Shown in pieces: positions 5,795-6,859 of a stretch of 6,859 nt of DNA. Within the stretch, counting starts at the first letter, position 1, and every line of letters begins with the position of its first letter. Under the pieces are notes generated by a model, which was not told where the DNA came from, did not search any database, and saw only the letters and a program-made list of their open reading frames with translations. Source of the stretch: Competibacteraceae bacterium UBA6584 (lineage in GTDB: Bacteria; Pseudomonadota; Gammaproteobacteria; Competibacterales; Competibacteraceae); contig DJIW01000086.1 in the NCBI GenBank assembly GCA_002433805.1, positions 1,471 through 8,329 of the forward strand, read 5' to 3'. The translations under genes were made by a program, and so were the position numbers.

Positions 5795-6700
5795 ATGACT
5801 AGCCACGACGACACCTTGCGCCATTTGCAGACGATTCGCGACCTCATCCGCTGGGGCGCGAGCCGCATGAACGAGGCCGGCTTGCATTTCGGCCACGGCA
5901 CCGACAACGCCATCGACGAGGCGGCGGCGCTGGTGTTGCACGCCTTGCATTTGCCGCCGGACTTGCACGGCGAATATTTCCAGTCGCGCCTGACTCCCGC
6001 CGAGAAACAAGCGGCCTCGCGCCTGTTGGAACGGCGCGTCACCGAGCGCAAGCCGGCCGCTTATCTGACCAACCGCGCCTGGTTCATGAGCTTGCCTTTC
6101 TACGTGGACGAACGGGTGCTGGTGCCGCGCTCGCCGCTGGCCGAGTTGATCGAGCGGCATTTTGCGCCCTGGCTTCCGGCCAACCGCAAGGTCGAACACA
6201 TTTTGGATTTGGGCACGGGCAGCGGTTGTATCGGCATCGCCTGCGCTTACGCTTTTCCCGAGGCGCGGGTCGATTTGGTCGACGTGTCCGCCGACGCGCT
6301 GGAGATCGCCCGGCGCAACGTCGTCGAACACGGGTTGGAGGATCAAATCGAGGTGGTGCAGTCTGACTTATTCTCGGCGTTGAAGGGCCGTCGCTACGAC
6401 ATCATCATCAGCAACCCGCCTTATGTCGATCTGGCGGAACTGGATGCGCTGCCCGTCGAGTACCAGCACGAGCCGCGCTTGGGATTGGCCGCCGGCGAGG
6501 CCGGTCTGGACGTGGTGAAGGAAATTCTGCGCCAGGCCGGCGGCTACTTGGGACGCGACGGCTTGTTGATCGTCGAGGTCGGCAACGCCCAATATCCGCT
6601 CTGTGAAGCGTTTCCCGACGTACCGTTCACGTGGTTGGAGTTCGAGCGGGGCGGACAGGGGGTGTTCTTGATCAATGCGGCGCAATTGAAGCTGTTATAG
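5795..6700 (+). CDS. prmB: Ribosomal protein uL3 (L3) N5-glutamine methyltransferase PrmB
   Basis: A SAM-dependent methyltransferase of the HemK/PrmC family that methylates a glutamine of ribosomal protein L3 and aids large-subunit assembly. The 301-residue product matches E. coli PrmB along its length: LQTIRDLIRWGASRM (11-25), FGHGTDNAIDEA (32-43), a helical N-terminal domain, PAAYLTNRAWF (88-97), FYVDERVLVPRSP (102-114), the SAM-binding motif DLGTGSGCIGIA (138-149), DVSADALEIA (163-172), the catalytic NPPY (207-210) with YVDLAELDALP after it, and FTWLEFERGGQGVF near the end. The FYVDERVLVPRSP and WLEF-GG-GVF signatures separate it from PrmC, the release-factor methyltransferase. ATG at 5795 is preferred over the TTG immediately before it. 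It stands alone on its strand, preceded by a long divergent region and followed by a terminator-like hairpin, so it is probably monocistronic. Confidence 0.96.
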   Translation: MTSHDDTLRHLQTIRDLIRWGASRMNEAGLHFGHGTDNAIDEAAALVLHALHLPPDLHGEYFQSRLTPAEKQAASRLLERRVTERKPAAYLTNRAWFMSLPFYVDERVLVPRSPLAELIERHFAPWLPANRKVEHILDLGTGSGCIGIACAYAFPEARVDLVDVSADALEIARRNVVEHGLEDQIEVVQSDLFSALKGRRYDIIISNPPYVDLAELDALPVEYQHEPRLGLAAGEAGLDVVKEILRQAGGYLGRDGLLIVEVGNAQYPLCEAFPDVPFTWLEFERGGQGVFLINAAQLKLL

Positions 6701-6711
6701 GGGAGACCGTC

Positions 6712-6741
6712 CTTCCCGCTTGCGGGAAGTGGGCTATTTTT
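6712..6741 (+). terminator. Rho-independent-like terminator of prmB
   Basis: CTTCCCGC (6712-6719) and GCGGGAAG (6722-6729) pair perfectly (7 bp with a CTTG tetraloop, or 8 bp with a 2-nt loop), 11 nt after the prmB stop. A five-T run (6737-6741) follows after a 7-nt spacer, which is longer than in a classical intrinsic terminator, so efficiency is uncertain. Confidence 0.55.
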
Positions 6742-6780
6742 AGCAGGTGGATAATAAAAATTAATAAATTAACAAGATAA
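6735..6780 (+). promoter_or_regulatory. AT-rich putative promoter region of the PAS-protein gene
   Basis: Between the prmB terminator stem and the next ATG the composition changes sharply: 6751-6780 has only two G/C bases in thirty, whereas flanking DNA is strongly GC-rich. GATAAT (6750-6755) matches five of six -10 positions, and a near-palindromic TTAATAAATTAA lies at 6761-6772. No convincing -35 at proper spacing was found and no Shine-Dalgarno precedes the ATG at 6781. A promoter is expected here because the preceding gene appears to be terminated; the exact elements are not resolved. Confidence 0.4.
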
Positions 6781-6859
6781 ATGGCGGTGGAAACAGACCT
6801 CGCTCTTCTAGAAAGCCCCTGGTTGGAACTCGCCCCGGATGCCATGATCGTGGTGGACC
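6781..6859 (+). CDS. PAS-domain signalling protein, N-terminal 26 residues only (3' end beyond window)
   Basis: The reading frame opens with ATG at 6781, directly after an in-frame TAA (6778-6780), and stays open to the window edge. The translated start includes ESPWLELAPDAMIVVD (11-26). The stretch LAPDAMIVVD is typical of the first strand of a PAS domain, as in many sensor histidine kinases and GGDEF/EAL proteins. No output domain can be seen, so kinase, cyclase or other activity cannot be assigned. There is no membrane segment before the PAS start, so this part is likely cytoplasmic. The AT-rich leader and the terminator before it indicate an independent transcription unit. Confidence 0.6.
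   Translation, partial: MAVETDLALLESPWLELAPDAMIVVD

Overview
The window is a GC-rich, densely coded stretch of bacterial chromosome. EF-P with a modifiable Lys34, both modification enzymes EpmA and EpmB, a proteobacterial-type phosphatidylserine decarboxylase, a Sco copper protein and the ribosomal-protein methyltransferase PrmB together point to a Gammaproteobacterium. The high GC content, the Sco protein and the many-domain signalling proteins suggest an environmental, aerobically respiring lineage rather than an enteric one. I cannot name the genus. No mobile element, CRISPR array, rRNA or tRNA gene was seen.

Left part (1-3989), EF-P locus. epmB (minus strand, cut by the window edge) and efp (plus strand) start divergently across a 45-bp gap. 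They are followed on the plus strand by a 605-residue signalling protein and, after a 3-nt gap, by epmA. EpmB isomerises (S)-lysine to (R)-beta-lysine, EpmA ligates it to Lys34 of EF-P, and modified EF-P rescues ribosomes stalled at proline runs. The signalling protein has three parts: an N-terminal metallo-beta-lactamase-fold domain with the diiron ligand set of flavodiiron/ODP (oxygen-binding diiron) proteins, a GAF-like middle, and a diguanylate cyclase domain with intact GGDEF and inhibitory RxxD sites. It is the most interesting object here: a probable O2/redox- or iron-responsive c-di-GMP synthase placed between the EF-P gene and its modification enzyme.

Middle part (3984-5587). A hairpin spans the two stop codons where epmA meets psd convergently. 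On the minus strand a membrane-anchored Sco/SenC protein (cytochrome oxidase CuA assembly) is followed after 42 bp by psd, which makes phosphatidylethanolamine. Psd has MGST at the expected self-cleavage site and a second, decoy LGST 30 residues upstream.

Right part (5588-6859). A 207-bp divergent region holding two short inverted repeats separates the Sco gene from prmB, which methylates ribosomal protein L3. A terminator-like hairpin follows prmB. A very AT-rich block (28 of 30 bases A/T at 6751-6780) then leads into the first 26 codons of a PAS-type sensor protein that runs off the window.
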